Shown here piece by piece: positions 13,223-13,352 of a stretch of DNA of 13,352 nt; within the stretch, counting starts at the first letter, position 1; every line of letters begins with the position of its first letter. The stretch covers positions 1 to 13,352 of the forward strand of contig JAJZCP010000017.1 in assembly GCA_021846065.1 (NCBI GenBank), in the 5' to 3' direction. This DNA is from Acidobacteriota bacterium. GTDB taxonomy: Bacteria > Acidobacteriota > Terriglobia > Terriglobales > Acidobacteriaceae. Below the pieces are notes generated by a model. The model searched no databases and had not been told where the DNA came from. It saw nothing but the letters and a program-made list of their open reading frames with translations. A program made the translations under genes and the position numbers.

Positions 13223-13352
13223 ATGGCCGTTGCCTCCAGCTTCACACTCGACGCCGGTCTGCCCGCCAACGCGGATGCAGAGCGGACTATTCTCGGCGCC
13301 ATTCTGCTGGACAACGCGCTGCTGTCCGAGGCTCAGGAAAAGCTGGTCTCGG
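13223..13352 (+). CDS. dnaB: Replicative DNA helicase DnaB, N-terminal fragment (runs off the right edge)
   Basis: 43 complete codons from ATG 13223 to the window end. LPANADAERTILGAILLDN (residues 14-32) is the conserved start of the DnaB N-terminal domain, which forms the hexamer collar and binds primase. DnaB is the ring helicase that opens the replication fork. No helicase (RecA-like) part is in view. There is no Shine-Dalgarno before the ATG (attaaacttgaaatc), and a TAAACT box lies at 13210-13215, only 7 bases upstream, so a leaderless message is possible. The gene stands divergent from the DUF4440 gene. The 13055-13222 gap otherwise shows only a weak hairpin near 13108-13131. Confidence 0.9.
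   Translation, partial: MAVASSFTLDAGLPANADAERTILGAILLDNALLSEAQEKLVS

Overview
The window carries thirteen protein-coding genes (eleven complete, one cut off at each end), no RNA gene and no mobile element that I can see. Base composition is GC-rich and coding density is high. The style of the proteins and the gene neighbourhood (an ECF sigma operon with B-box/TM2, DUF5668-like and DUF4097 products, plus an EF-G paralogue) suggest a chromosome of the Acidobacteriota, probably the Terriglobia/Acidobacteriaceae. That placement is inference from gene content, because no rRNA is present.

Layout, left to right. Positions 1-3756 (minus strand) hold, in transcription order, a short histidine-rich protein with five HLH(L/Q)P repeats, an EF-G-like translational GTPase that overlaps its end, and the first part of a TolC-family outer-membrane protein that runs off the left edge. 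A well-formed -35/-10 pair precedes the histidine-rich gene. Reading right from there come a secreted thioredoxin-fold (DsbA-like) protein (3956-4615, plus) and, convergent with it, nucleoside diphosphate kinase ndk (4743-5159, minus). A two-helix membrane protein of unknown function (5299-5730, minus) and a 91-residue orphan protein (5915-6190, plus) then diverge from a shared intergenic region, followed by glgC (6407-7660, plus) and a strong hairpin terminator.

The most interesting block is 7885-12350 (plus): an ECF sigma factor, a zinc-finger membrane anti-sigma factor, a B-box zinc finger/TM2/LiaF-like membrane protein, a small LiaF-like membrane protein, and a large membrane-anchored DUF4097 beta-helix protein. 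Each gene overlaps or abuts the next (ATGA overlaps, a 2-bp gap, a 13-bp overlap), so this is one translationally coupled operon. It looks like a self-contained envelope-stress module: the sigma/anti-sigma pair controls proteins resembling those of the Firmicutes Lia system, and a possible ECF-type promoter with an overlapping dyad lies upstream.

The operon is followed by a perfect 19-bp-stem palindrome with a GCGA loop. A secreted DUF4440/SnoaL-like protein (12431-13054, minus) comes next, and then the start of replicative helicase dnaB (13223 onward, plus), which runs off the right edge. No gene-free stretch exceeds 300 bases; the longest (7661-7884, 6191-6406, 3757-3955, 5731-5914, 13055-13222) hold the regulatory candidates listed.
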